From: Pseudomonas sp. MMS21 TM103
GTDB taxonomy: Bacteria > Pseudomonadota > Gammaproteobacteria > Pseudomonadales > Pseudomonadaceae
Direction of reading: 5' to 3'
NCBI RefSeq assembly: GCF_022132145.1
Contig: NZ_JAJISP010000002.1
Coordinates: 558,001 to 622,000 of the forward strand
DNA length: 64,000 bases
Shown: positions 49,907 to 61,529 of the stretch, one piece after another
How the letters are laid out: each line of letters begins with the position of its first letter
Position numbering within the stretch: the first letter of the stretch is position 1
Notes under the pieces: model-generated
What the model saw: only the letters and a program-made list of their open reading frames with translations
Databases searched by the model: none
Told to the model about the DNA's origin: nothing
Program-made: the position numbers and the translations under genes

Positions 49907-50877
49907 CGCGGAGCCTGCGAGCGCTGCACGTCGACCGAGACGAACTTGTGCGGATCCAGGCGTGCTTCCTGATCCAGCCGGTAAGCCACCAGCTTGCCGT
50001 TCAATACGGCGCTGTAATCCAGACAGGCCAGATTGGGACGGATCGGTGCCGGCTTACCGCTGCGCCAATAGTGACCGACGAACAGCAGAGGCTGATCGGC
50101 GCCATAGCGCAGCAGCTCGTTTTTTTGCAATTCGCTCAGCGGCGTTTGCGCGGCCAGCACCGGCAAGGCATCGGGCTGGAAGACGATATCGCCGTAAGTC
50201 TGCGGATCTTCCTCCCAGAACTTGGTGCGAAAATGCGCCCGGGTGAAACCCTCGCCACTGGTCAAGGTCAACCCGTGCGGCAGGCGCATGTCGGTACCGC
50301 GCAGCAGGCGATCCAGGGCGGTATTGGCAAAACTACCCGGCACGGCCGAGGCCTGAAGAAAGTGCTCGTCGATGCAGGCGTCGGGAAACTGCGCGCGTAG
50401 CGGCTCGATCAGGTCGGCGTCCCAGCAGGCATGCACCACACGGAAATGCCCGGCATCGATGAACAACGGCAACTGGTAGAACCAGGCAAGAAACTCGGAC
50501 CATTCCGCGGGATAGGCCTCGAACTGCTCCAGGGTCTCCTTGATCAGCCGTGCATGCCGCGGTGTGTGCTCGCGCACATAGTGCTGACCACTGCCGGGGG
50601 CGGCCAGGGTGCTCCAGCCGAGGGCATAGAATTCATGGTTACCCATGATGCACAGCGCCTCGCCGGCCTGAACCATGTCATGGACCAGATGCAGGGCTTC
50701 ACGGATACGCGGACCGCGATCGACCAGATCACCGAGAAAAATCGCCATGCGCCGCGGATGTCGCCAGACACCGCCCCGGCGCCGATAACCCAGGGTATCG
50801 AGCAGGCGTTCGAGGGTCAGCGCACAACCGTGAATGTCGCCAATCAGGTCGTAGCCACGGGCGGGATCGAGGTGCAT
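49903..50877 (-). CDS. PPP-type metallophosphatase
   Basis: A 324-residue serine/threonine-type metallophosphatase with the three signatures GDIHG (residues 13-17), GDLVDRG and GNHE, plus C-terminal HxH-like metal ligands near LLFVGHYW. It is related to bacterial PrpA/PrpB and ApaH-type enzymes; length and spacing differ from ApaH. Substrate unknown. The start codon directly follows the nadK stop, so it is coupled to nadK. Confidence 0.88.
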   Translation of the reverse strand: MHLDPARGYDLIGDIHGCALTLERLLDTLGYRRRGGVWRHPRRMAIFLGDLVDRGPRIREALHLVHDMVQAGEALCIMGNHEFYALGWSTLAAPGSGQHYVREHTPRHARLIKETLEQFEAYPAEWSEFLAWFYQLPLFIDAGHFRVVHACWDADLIEPLRAQFPDACIDEHFLQASAVPGSFANTALDRLLRGTDMRLPHGLTLTSGEGFTRAHFRTKFWEEDPQTYGDIVFQPDALPVLAAQTPLSELQKNELLRYGADQPLLFVGHYWRSGKPAPIRPNLACLDYSAVLNGKLVAYRLDQEARLDPHKFVSVDVQRSQAPR

Positions 50878-51768
50878 TCAGCCGCCCCCGCCCCCGAGCC
50901 GACTGCCCCAACCCAGCTTGTCACGGCAGACCTCGTAGTAGTTGTGATCGAGCGGATGGATCAGGCACAGCTTCTGCGGCTTCTTGCTTACCGTGACGGT
51001 GTCGCCGGGGGCGCAGGTGAAGTGATTCTGGCCATCGCAGGAAACCTGCGGGTAGATCTGCATATCCTTGGACACGATGATTTTCAGCTCGCTGTTGCCA
51101 TCCACCACAATCGGCCGGCTGGACAAGGTATGCGGGTACATCGGCACGATGACCATGGCATCCAGCTTGGGGTGCATGATTGGCCCGCCGGCGGACAGCG
51201 CATAGGCAGTGGAGCCGGTCGGCGTGGCGACGATCAGGCCATCGGCCTTCTGACTGCAGACGAACTGGCCATCGATGAACAACTCGAATTCGATCATCCG
51301 CGTCGACTTGCCCGGGTGCAGCACCACGTCGTTGAGCGCATCGCCCTGACCGATCGCTTCGCCATGACGACGCACTTCGGCCTCCAGCAGGAATCGGTTC
51401 TCGGTCAGGTAGTTGCCTTCCAGCACCTGGGCGACCTTGAGTTCCAGTTCATCTGGACGGATATCGGTGAGAAAGCCCAGACTGCCGCGGTTTACCCCCA
51501 GCACCGGCACCTTGTGCCGCGCCAGAGCGCGGGCCGCACCGAGCATGCTGCCGTCGCCGCCGACGACGATGACCAGGTCGCAGACCTCACCAAGAATTTT
51601 CCGCGAGGACGTTTGCAAGCCATGACCGGGCAGGACTTCGGCGATGGTGTCTTCGAGAATCACATGCAGGTGACGGTCGATCAGAAACCGCTTCAGCCGG
51701 CGCACGGTATCCAGCACCTGGGTGCTACCCAGACGGCCGATGATGCCGATATTTCGAAATTGCTCCAT
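50878..51768 (-). CDS. nadK: NAD kinase
   Basis: Phosphorylates NAD to NADP using ATP or polyphosphate. The 296 residues show the kinase signature VVGGDGSMLGAAR, NRGSLGFLTD, and TPTGSTAYALSAGGPIM in the C-terminal domain. GGGAG lies 5 bases before the ATG. It leads the nadK-phosphatase-glpG operon. Confidence 0.96.
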   Translation of the reverse strand: MEQFRNIGIIGRLGSTQVLDTVRRLKRFLIDRHLHVILEDTIAEVLPGHGLQTSSRKILGEVCDLVIVVGGDGSMLGAARALARHKVPVLGVNRGSLGFLTDIRPDELELKVAQVLEGNYLTENRFLLEAEVRRHGEAIGQGDALNDVVLHPGKSTRMIEFELFIDGQFVCSQKADGLIVATPTGSTAYALSAGGPIMHPKLDAMVIVPMYPHTLSSRPIVVDGNSELKIIVSKDMQIYPQVSCDGQNHFTCAPGDTVTVSKKPQKLCLIHPLDHNYYEVCRDKLGWGSRLGGGGG

Positions 51769-51907
51769 GGTGCTCCCGCAGGCTCTGGATCTAGAGAGCC
51801 TCGATTATGGGCGAAAGCCTGCGGCAGCGGCAAACTCGGGGCATTTGCGCCATGCCGAACCGGCAACGTTCAACCACCGCCACGCAAGGATTTGGCGCTA
51901 TGCTCGA

Positions 51908-52870
51908 ATGATGATGCCTTTTTCCGCGCTTACCGACCTGCAGCAGCAATTGCGCCAACCCCCGGTGCGGGATCTGGCCTGGGTGTTGTTATCACCGCCG
52001 CTGTTCAGCAGCCTACCATGGCCGCAACGCCACCCGTTCAGCGCCAGCCCATGGGGCCGCGCGCCTAGTACGCTGGCCGACTGGCTGATCAGCCTCGACC
52101 GCGACCCCGGCAGTTTGCTGAACTGGCTGGCGCAGAGTTCGGTGCGGCGCCTGGGCCTGTATTACGAGCGTCTCTGGCAATTCGCCCTGCACGCCGCCCC
52201 CGGTATCGAATTGCTGGCGGCCAACCTGCCGATCCGCCAAAACGGACAGACCCTCGGCGAACTCGACTTGCTGTTGCGCGACGAGGAAGGCGTGCACCAC
52301 CTGGAACTGGCGATCAAACTCTATCTTGGCCCGCAACGACAGAGCGGCGCCGAACTCGCCCACTGGATCGGCCCGGGCTGCCATGACCGCCTGGATATCA
52401 AGCTCGCGCATCTCAGCCAGCACCAGTTGCCCATGTCAGCACGCGGCGAGGCACGCCCGGCGCTGGCGGAACTCAACCTGTGCGCAGCCCAGGCCGCGCT
52501 CTGGCTCGGCGGGTACTTGTTCTACCCCTGGCCGAAACCTTGCGTGCCACCTCTGGGGGCCAACCCGCAGCACTTGACCGGCCGCTGGCTGCACCGGCGT
52601 GACTGGCCAGGTTTTGCCGCACAGAACAGCGACGGCTGCTGGCAGCCGTTACCGCGCGCATCCTGGCTGGCGCCGGCACGAATTGACCGGACCGAGCTGT
52701 GGTCGGCCGAAACCCTGCAAGCCTGGCTGCACGCACTGCAGCCGCAGGCCAAGGCGCAATTACTGGTGAGGCTGCAGCCCAGCCCGCAGGGTGACTGGCA
52801 GGAGCTCGAGCGGGTGTTTCTGGTCAGCGATAACTGGCCGTCAGCAATAACCGAAACCGCCGAAAAATAG
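51908..52870 (+). CDS. DUF1853 family protein
   Basis: A 320-residue soluble protein of the DUF1853 family, whose core may be a PD-(D/E)XK-type nuclease fold: GELDLLLRDEEGVHHLELAIKLYLG contains an ELD...ELAIK arrangement. That assignment is inferred. Three tandem ATG codons start the frame (51908, 51911, 51914). It is divergent from nadK and convergent with the next gene. Confidence 0.8.
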   Translation: MMMPFSALTDLQQQLRQPPVRDLAWVLLSPPLFSSLPWPQRHPFSASPWGRAPSTLADWLISLDRDPGSLLNWLAQSSVRRLGLYYERLWQFALHAAPGIELLAANLPIRQNGQTLGELDLLLRDEEGVHHLELAIKLYLGPQRQSGAELAHWIGPGCHDRLDIKLAHLSQHQLPMSARGEARPALAELNLCAAQAALWLGGYLFYPWPKPCVPPLGANPQHLTGRWLHRRDWPGFAAQNSDGCWQPLPRASWLAPARIDRTELWSAETLQAWLHALQPQAKAQLLVRLQPSPQGDWQELERVFLVSDNWPSAITETAEK

Positions 52871-52920
52871 CGCCGAGGACATCCCTCACCCACTGAGACC
52901 GAGCCAGACGTCAGTCGCCA

Positions 52921-54030
52921 TTAGCGGCTGCGCTCTGTATGTCCTCCGGAACGTGCCAGGTAACCCGAGCCGCTTTCGCACAGCAGGGAAGCGCGCTGCA
53001 CCGCCGGCAACACATCCAGACCATTGCGCAGGGCGTAGGCGTTGAAACCCAGCTGCGCGAGCAAGAACACTGCACTGGCGCTGCGCTTGCCACTGTCGCA
53101 ATAGCACAGATAGGTGCGCGCCTTATCCAGCAGTCGCGCCTTCAGCCGCAGCAGCTGCAACGGCATATGCAGTGACTCCAATGCATGGGCCTGCTCGTAT
53201 TCCTCTTGCAGGCGCACGTCCAGCCACTGTGCGCCGGCCGCCAGCAGGCGCGCCGCTTCGCCCAGGGAAACGTCGTCGACCACCGGAGACTTGAGCAACG
53301 AGAAGAAATCCTGACGATCGAGGCGCAACACCACGCCATCCTCGATCAGCGTCACCGTGGCGTTGCGCGGGCGGTCGGCAAGCAAGGCCTCTTCACCGAA
53401 GCAGGCGCCCACCTCCAGCTCGGCCAGCACCTGCTGCTCGCTACCGGCGCCGCGAATCACTTCGGCACGACCGCTTTCGAGGAAATAACAGCAATCGCCT
53501 GACTCCCCTTCACACAACAGGGTTGTGCCCGCTGCCAGCTCGATGCGCTGCAAACGCTCCAGCATGGTGCGCACATTGCTTGGCGGTACCTTGGCGAATA
53601 CGGGGTTCTGCAGAAGTCGCTCCAGCCACTCCACATCAGCATGGTTCTGACCCAGCTCGAGGAGCAAATCCTGGTAGGCCAGGCGCCAGGTCAGCAGCCG
53701 GTCAAGCGTTGCCGTATCCACCGCCAGCAGGCTGGCATCGGTGGCGGCCCGCACTTCATGCAAACGCGGCAAGCTGGGCGACAGCGGGTGACAGCTGGCC
53801 TCACTGCCGGCGACCAGACGCTGCTGCTGGCCATCGGGTGTCTGCATCAGCAATTCCCCAGCAAGCAGGTAGTAGGTCCGGCCCGCCCGGTCGCCGTGGC
53901 GAAAGAGCAGCTGCCCGGCCAGCAGCGGCCGCGGTACCAACTGACTGCGCAGCTCCCGCCACTGCTGTTCGGAGAGCACATTGAGCGGCGTAAAACTGCG
54001 CAACTGCGCGGGATTCAGGGGATCACTCAT
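52921..54030 (-). CDS. Cyclic nucleotide-binding and rhodanese fusion protein
   Basis: A 369-residue soluble protein. A first, degenerate cNMP-binding domain spans about residues 14-115. A second spans about 140-250, with the phosphate-binding cassette FGEEALLADRPRNATV intact. A rhodanese domain follows (about 265-350) with active-site Cys in CYCDSGKRSA. No DNA-binding domain is present. It could couple a cyclic nucleotide signal to sulfur transfer or redox. The ATG at 54030 is preferred over 54072. Confidence 0.87.
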   Translation of the reverse strand: MSDPLNPAQLRSFTPLNVLSEQQWRELRSQLVPRPLLAGQLLFRHGDRAGRTYYLLAGELLMQTPDGQQQRLVAGSEASCHPLSPSLPRLHEVRAATDASLLAVDTATLDRLLTWRLAYQDLLLELGQNHADVEWLERLLQNPVFAKVPPSNVRTMLERLQRIELAAGTTLLCEGESGDCCYFLESGRAEVIRGAGSEQQVLAELEVGACFGEEALLADRPRNATVTLIEDGVVLRLDRQDFFSLLKSPVVDDVSLGEAARLLAAGAQWLDVRLQEEYEQAHALESLHMPLQLLRLKARLLDKARTYLCYCDSGKRSASAVFLLAQLGFNAYALRNGLDVLPAVQRASLLCESGSGYLARSGGHTERSR

Positions 54031-54099
54031 GGATATCCAGGCTCCGCTGGTCAAGACTCGGAGGGTGCGCAAATCGCCAGCGCCGTTGCGAGCGTTTAG

Positions 54100-55044
54100 T
54101 CACAAGCGCTGTTGCTCCGCCTCATACTGGCGCAACGCCGAGGCACGTCCTTGCAAGCCGCCGGTATGCACGAACAGCAGGCGACTGCCGCGCTCAAAGT
54201 AACCGGCCTCGACGCGCTGACGCAACGCCATTAGCGCCTTGGCGGTATACAGCGGCTCCAATGCCAGACCACTGGCCGCCTCGCTGACCCGAAGAAACTC
54301 CAGCAGCGCCGCATCGACCTTGGCAAAACCGCCACGACTGGCATCCAGCAACTGATAGCCGCCATCCGTGGCTCGCGCCTCGTCGAGCAGCGCCCGCACG
54401 TTGTGCGCCACGCCATGATCGGCAGGTACCGCCACGGCACCATAGACCGGATGAGCGCCGGCCTCGCCCAGCACCAGGCCCGCCAGGGTCGTTCCCGTGC
54501 CCGCAGCGAGCCACCAGCCGTGATAATCCGCCCAGCCGAGCGCGCTCAGCTGCTCCTGCACCTGCTGCACCAACCCGCTACAGCCCATGGCTCCCAGCAA
54601 CCCACCGCCACCCTCGGGCACTGGATACAGGTTGCAATAGCGCTCACGCCAGGGATCCCAGAAATCCGGCTGATGGCGGGCGCGATAGCCACCATAGCCG
54701 AGCCAGTGCAGCTGCATGCCGAAGCGCTGCAGATCGTTCACGGTAGGCGTGTCCCGCGGCGTGCCGCGGAGCAGACCAACCGTGGGAAAGTCGAAGCGTT
54801 TTCCTGCAGCGGCCAGCGCGTGCAGATGATTGGAATGTGCGCCGCCGAGACTGATCAACCCCTCGGCGCCGTTCGCGCAGGCCGCCTCAAGGTAGGGCGC
54901 CAGCTTGAACCACTTGTTGCCACTGATCAGCGGATCGATCAGATCCAGGCGCAACACTGCCAGTTCGACATCGGCTGCCTCCAGCCAATCGAGGTGCAAG
55001 GGCTCGAGCGGCGCCTTGGGCGCCCAGCCCGGGTCAATGAGCAA
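54100..55044 (-). CDS. PLP-dependent ACC deaminase/D-cysteine desulfhydrase-like enzyme
   Basis: A 314-residue fold type II PLP enzyme. The PLP Lys lies in ISGNKWFKLAPYL, followed by SLGGAHSNHLHALAAAGKR, the phosphate-binding loop AAGTGTTLAGLVLG and FVHTGGLQG. Bacterial proteins of this group are usually D-cysteine desulfhydrases rather than true ACC deaminases; sequence alone does not decide. The start appears to be a TTG 3 bases after the upstream stop, with a weak ribosome site. Confidence 0.8.
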   Translation of the reverse strand: MLIDPGWAPKAPLEPLHLDWLEAADVELAVLRLDLIDPLISGNKWFKLAPYLEAACANGAEGLISLGGAHSNHLHALAAAGKRFDFPTVGLLRGTPRDTPTVNDLQRFGMQLHWLGYGGYRARHQPDFWDPWRERYCNLYPVPEGGGGLLGAMGCSGLVQQVQEQLSALGWADYHGWWLAAGTGTTLAGLVLGEAGAHPVYGAVAVPADHGVAHNVRALLDEARATDGGYQLLDASRGGFAKVDAALLEFLRVSEAASGLALEPLYTAKALMALRQRVEAGYFERGSRLLFVHTGGLQGRASALRQYEAEQQRL

Positions 55045-55047
55045 AAC

Positions 55048-56418
55048 CTAACCGACGGTGCGCAAGCGGCTACCGGCCTTATGCCGCTCGCAGCAGTTGG
55101 AATTGCCGACAGTGAAACGGCTCGGCGTGTCGATCCGATCGATTGGGATGGCGCAACGCTGGCCACTGGGCAGTGTGGCCTCGCAACTCGGTTGCTGATA
55201 GTGCGCCAGCCACTGGCGGTACTGCACTTCGGAAACGAAACATTTGGCCGCCGCATAGGCCATGGGGTTGTCACGATAGCTGCCAATGTCCTGCAAGGGG
55301 ATGGTCAGGTGTCCGGCGCCGGGGTGATAGACCACGAAGACCACACCGAGCGTGGCCAGGCGCTCGAGAATCTGCTCGCCGCCCTGCCCGGCCAGTTCGT
55401 CGCGCTCACGCTTGAGCCGCTCGACCTCCTCGTGTGTCTGCGCGTCCTGTTCATTGCGATAGGCGAGTTCGACATCGCGAATGGCGACTTGCTCTTTGTA
55501 TTCGGCCACCGCCGAGGCGATTTTGGCTTGCAGTTCATTCTCGAACTGGACTCGCAGGATCTCGCTTTCGGTCCGATCATGGCGTTCCAGCTCGCGCATC
55601 TGCTCGGTCATTTCCTCGCGGAACGACTGCATGCTGGCCGCTTGAGCTGCCAGTTGCGCCTTAAGGGTGGCATTCAACTCCTGTTGTTGGCGCAATGCCT
55701 TACGCAGCTCGCTTGCCTGCGCCTGGAGACTTTCGCTTTGCTGTTCATTAGCCAACTTGAGCTTGGCCACTTCCTCTTCGTGTTGCTGGCTCAGGCTGCT
55801 GATGCGCAACCGCTGCTGCTTGATCAGCTGCGCGGTCTTCAAACGATGCTCCTGATCCATCGTCTCGGTGACCCTACTGGCCACTTCCGCGGCCGCATCG
55901 GGCGCATACCACTTGTCTTCCGACGCCATGTGCAGGCGCTCGGGCGCAATCGCCTGGGGGCTGTCATCCTCGACCAGCAAACCCAGGTTGTTGCGCTTGA
56001 CCGCGTCACGCAGCAACACCAGGTCATTGTGCCCAGGCGCCAGGTTCGGATCCCACAGGTGCATCTGGTGCCAGGAAACCGGGCACTGACTGCGGCAGGC
56101 CAGCCGAATCGGCCCGGCGCCAAGGTCAGGTCCACGCCCGGCACGCTCGGACAGATGCTGCAGGGGAATATTCCAGCCCGAGTCCGGCGCGCCTTTCTCG
56201 TCGAAATCCAGATAGAAAAACACCACAGCACGGATCAACAGGCGCGGATTGATCGCCACATAGGCAATGCGCATCTGCTGATCGGCGAACTCCGGCATGT
56301 TGACCACGCCATCGAGCAAGGCCTCGAACTCGGCAAAGAACATCTGTTTGCAGACGCCACCGCGCTCATTGAAGAACATCACGGCCTCAACCATCTGCGG
56401 CTTGTTCTGCATGCTCAT
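55048..56418 (-). CDS. Coiled-coil hypothetical protein
   Basis: A 456-residue soluble protein. Residues about 1-180 form a globular domain. About 185-345 is a long Gln/Glu-rich coiled coil (LKLANEQQSESLQAQASEL, QAASMQSFREEMTEQMREL). The C-terminal 110 residues form a compact domain with spaced Cys (SCEATLPSGQRC, NSNCCERH), perhaps a zinc site. Related genes occur in other Pseudomonas and are unassigned. AGGGAA precedes the ATG. The next gene starts 3 bases after its stop. Confidence 0.78.
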   Translation of the reverse strand: MSMQNKPQMVEAVMFFNERGGVCKQMFFAEFEALLDGVVNMPEFADQQMRIAYVAINPRLLIRAVVFFYLDFDEKGAPDSGWNIPLQHLSERAGRGPDLGAGPIRLACRSQCPVSWHQMHLWDPNLAPGHNDLVLLRDAVKRNNLGLLVEDDSPQAIAPERLHMASEDKWYAPDAAAEVASRVTETMDQEHRLKTAQLIKQQRLRISSLSQQHEEEVAKLKLANEQQSESLQAQASELRKALRQQQELNATLKAQLAAQAASMQSFREEMTEQMRELERHDRTESEILRVQFENELQAKIASAVAEYKEQVAIRDVELAYRNEQDAQTHEEVERLKRERDELAGQGGEQILERLATLGVVFVVYHPGAGHLTIPLQDIGSYRDNPMAYAAAKCFVSEVQYRQWLAHYQQPSCEATLPSGQRCAIPIDRIDTPSRFTVGNSNCCERHKAGSRLRTVG

Positions 56419-56684
56419 CGGTTTCCCTCTAGGCCAATACGGTGGAATCAGCTAACGCAGGTAATGAGCAATCAGAGGAACGCTCTGTTCACAACCGTTT
56501 TCCACGGTTTCGCGAGATGCCTGACAGGTTAGAAGAAGCCCACTATACAGCCGCTATTCCTATGTTCAGGCAAGTTTAGGGGAAAAGCCGACGCCAGCAA
56601 TGTGACTGGGTTGGCAGTCGCTCGGCCGCCAAGCTCGAACGAGCCGGCGGCAGAGCGAAACTGTGATGGGTTTGGTGCAATCGG

Positions 56685-59278
<2,594 letters not shown>

Positions 59279-59346
59279 TTACAAAATGATGATCAAAATT
59301 AACTCTGCCTCTTGGCAGCCCCCACTCATCGCCCTACCCTGTAGCC

Positions 59347-60291
59347 ATGATCCGTAAACTTTCGATATTGCTCGTCACCCTGATCGTCGCGGGTTGCCTG
59401 TTGGCATTCCTGATCTGGGCCGAACGGCGTCCAGACGCCCACTACCTATCCGATCTGCGCAGCGCGATCAGCAGCGAGCCGGCACCGGCGCAGGCGCGCG
59501 GCAATCTGCTGTTGATCCGCCCGCAACTCTACCCGATGGATTACCAGAGCCCGGCCCACCTGCGCCTGAAACTCGCCGCCGCCTTGGATAAGGCTCGCGA
59601 GGCCGGCCTGCTCGGCCCCGACACCCTGGTGGCCCTGCCGGAACATATCGGCACCTGGTTGCTGGCTCGCGGCGAGAAAGTCGAGTTCTATCAGGCCCGC
59701 AGCCGCCAGGAAGTGCGCGACTGGCTACTGCTCGGCAACCCGCTGCTGGCCATCAAGGCGCTGCTGCTGAACCTGGATGCCGAGCGCCTGGACGAAGCCC
59801 TGCTGCGAATGAAAGCCGAGCAGATGGCCGAAGACTACCAGCAGCTGTTCGCCGGACTCGCCCGCGAGTACCGCGTTACCCTGCTGGCCGGCTCCATCCT
59901 GCTGCCCGAGCCGCGGGTGGAGGACGGTCGCCTGCGCAGCGGCGCAGGCCCGTTGCACAACCTCAGCCTGGTGTTTTCCCCGCAAGGCACGATCCAGGGC
60001 AGCCCCCACCTCGAGCCCTGGCCCTGGCGAGCCGGCGCCACGGCGGCACAACTGCTCAGCGTCGGCGCAGTGCACTACCGGGTCGAGCGCGACTGGCGCC
60101 CCGGCTATCCGCAGAGCACCGTGCACCTGGTTGATGGCAATCGCAGCAGCCCACCGCTGTTCCTGCGCGGCAAGCTGGACTGGCCGATTGGCGGGGCCTC
60201 GCGGGACATCCCGCTGACCCCCCGCGAGGTCGAGCAAGCCAGTACGGCGCCAGGCAGTCATCTGCTGAATATCTGGATTGCCCGCGAGTGA
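59347..60291 (+). CDS. Membrane-anchored nitrilase-like protein lacking the catalytic Cys
   Basis: A 314-residue protein with an N-terminal helix (about residues 5-25, SILLVTLIVAGCLLAFLIW) and a carbon-nitrogen hydrolase-like domain. The first Glu region (DTLVALPEHIGTWL) matches the nitrilase Glu, and GSPHLEPWPWR resembles the Lys-region strand. However the only Cys lies in the N-terminal helix, and the Lys position appears replaced, so the Glu-Lys-Cys triad is broken. It may be a pseudoenzyme or a distinct hydrolase. Its stop overlaps the start of the AraC gene (GTGA). Confidence 0.65.
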   Translation: MIRKLSILLVTLIVAGCLLAFLIWAERRPDAHYLSDLRSAISSEPAPAQARGNLLLIRPQLYPMDYQSPAHLRLKLAAALDKAREAGLLGPDTLVALPEHIGTWLLARGEKVEFYQARSRQEVRDWLLLGNPLLAIKALLLNLDAERLDEALLRMKAEQMAEDYQQLFAGLAREYRVTLLAGSILLPEPRVEDGRLRSGAGPLHNLSLVFSPQGTIQGSPHLEPWPWRAGATAAQLLSVGAVHYRVERDWRPGYPQSTVHLVDGNRSSPPLFLRGKLDWPIGGASRDIPLTPREVEQASTAPGSHLLNIWIARE

Positions 60292-61325
60292 AAGCGCAAC
60301 GGGTTCGCCTCGGCGACCTCTCGGTCGGCTTCGTCCACAGCCTGGACGATGCCGTGCGCCAACTGGGACAGGACCCTCAGCCACTGTTCGACGATTATGG
60401 CCTCGATCCGGCCAGACTGGCCGAGCCCGGGGCGCGCCTGTCAATTCCGCGCTACATGCGCCTGGGTCATGCGGCCATTCAACTGACCGGCGAACCCGGC
60501 CTCGGCTTGCTGATGGGCCGACTGAGCCGCCTCAGCCAGGTGGGCTTGGCCGGCGTCACCGCAGCCCAGGCGCCAACCGTGCGTGAAGCAGCGCGGGCGC
60601 TGATCCGTTTCGAGCCACTGTATGCGTCCAATTACCGCGGCCAGTCCAGCCTCCACGAAGACGCCCGAGGAGCCTGGCTGCGCTTCTATTCGATCAGCCC
60701 ATACAACGCCTACAACCGCTTCGTCATCGACTCGGTGCTGGCCGGCTGGGCTCAGCAACTGGGTAATCTGGCCAAGCAGCGTCTGGTCGTGGAAAAAGTC
60801 CAGATCGAGTTTCCCGCGCCCAGTTACAGCGCGCAGTACAGCGAACTGTTCGACTGCCCGGTGGAGTTTGCCGGCGAGCACAACCAACTGCGCCTGCAGC
60901 AGGCCACGCTCAATCTGCGCAACCCCGAACACTGCCCGAGCACCTGGCACCAGCTGCTGGCCATCTGCGAACGAGAACTCGAGCACCTGACCCGCACCCG
61001 CAGCCTGCGCGAACGCATCACCCGCATGCTCGGACCGCTGCTGCACGGACGCGAGCCCGACCTGCAGGAGGTCGCCGCGCGCCTGCAGCTGCCAACCTGG
61101 ACCCTGCGGCGCAAGCTGGCCGAGGAAGGCACGCAATTTCGCACCATCCTCAACGAAACCCGCCGCGATCTGGCCATGGCCTATATTCGCGACACCGAAC
61201 TGGCCTTCGGCGAAATCGCCTACCTGCTCGGTTTCGCCTCGGCCGAGGCCTTCCAGCGCGCCTTCAAACGCTGGAACCAGCAGACCCCGGGCGAATTCAG
61301 GCGCGCCCAACGCCAGGCCGGCTAA
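60288..61325 (+). CDS. AraC-family transcriptional regulator
   Basis: A 345-residue regulator. The N-terminal part (about 1-190) is an arabinose-binding-type AraC sensory domain (LSRLSQVGLAGVTAAQAPTVREAARALIRFEP). The C-terminal 100 residues hold two helix-turn-helix motifs, with VAARLQLPTWTLRRKLAEEGTQF and FGEIAYLLGFASAEAFQRAFKRWNQQTPGEFR. The GTG start overlaps the stop of the nitrilase-like gene, so the regulator is coupled to it. Ligand unknown. Confidence 0.88.
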   Translation: MKAQRVRLGDLSVGFVHSLDDAVRQLGQDPQPLFDDYGLDPARLAEPGARLSIPRYMRLGHAAIQLTGEPGLGLLMGRLSRLSQVGLAGVTAAQAPTVREAARALIRFEPLYASNYRGQSSLHEDARGAWLRFYSISPYNAYNRFVIDSVLAGWAQQLGNLAKQRLVVEKVQIEFPAPSYSAQYSELFDCPVEFAGEHNQLRLQQATLNLRNPEHCPSTWHQLLAICERELEHLTRTRSLRERITRMLGPLLHGREPDLQEVAARLQLPTWTLRRKLAEEGTQFRTILNETRRDLAMAYIRDTELAFGEIAYLLGFASAEAFQRAFKRWNQQTPGEFRRAQRQAG

Positions 61326-61342
61326 CGGCCAGTGACCGAGAT

Positions 61343-61429
61343 TCAAATCTCGGTGGCGTCTTCAACCGGCTCGGCGTCATCCTGGTCAAAGGCCCGGGAT
61401 TCGAGCAGCTCTTCTTGATAGTCATCCAT
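61343..61429 (-). CDS. Small acidic protein, 28 residues
   Basis: A short ORF not large enough for usual gene calling. It begins MDDYQEELLE and ends EPVEDATEI, with 11 acidic residues and one Arg. AGGAGG lies 8 bases before the ATG (61438-61443), a near-ideal ribosome site. A perfect hairpin, CCGAGATT/AATCTCGG at 61336-61353, covers the stop codon. Function unknown; it may be a small regulatory protein. Confidence 0.6.
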   Translation of the reverse strand: MDDYQEELLESRAFDQDDAEPVEDATEI

Positions 61430-61529
61430 TGGTGGTTCCTCCTGCTTGATGCTTTGGCCGATAAGTACACAGGCCAATCAAGCTAAAGGGGAAAGATGAA
61501 CACAAGATGACAGTTTGCCCCGTGCAACC

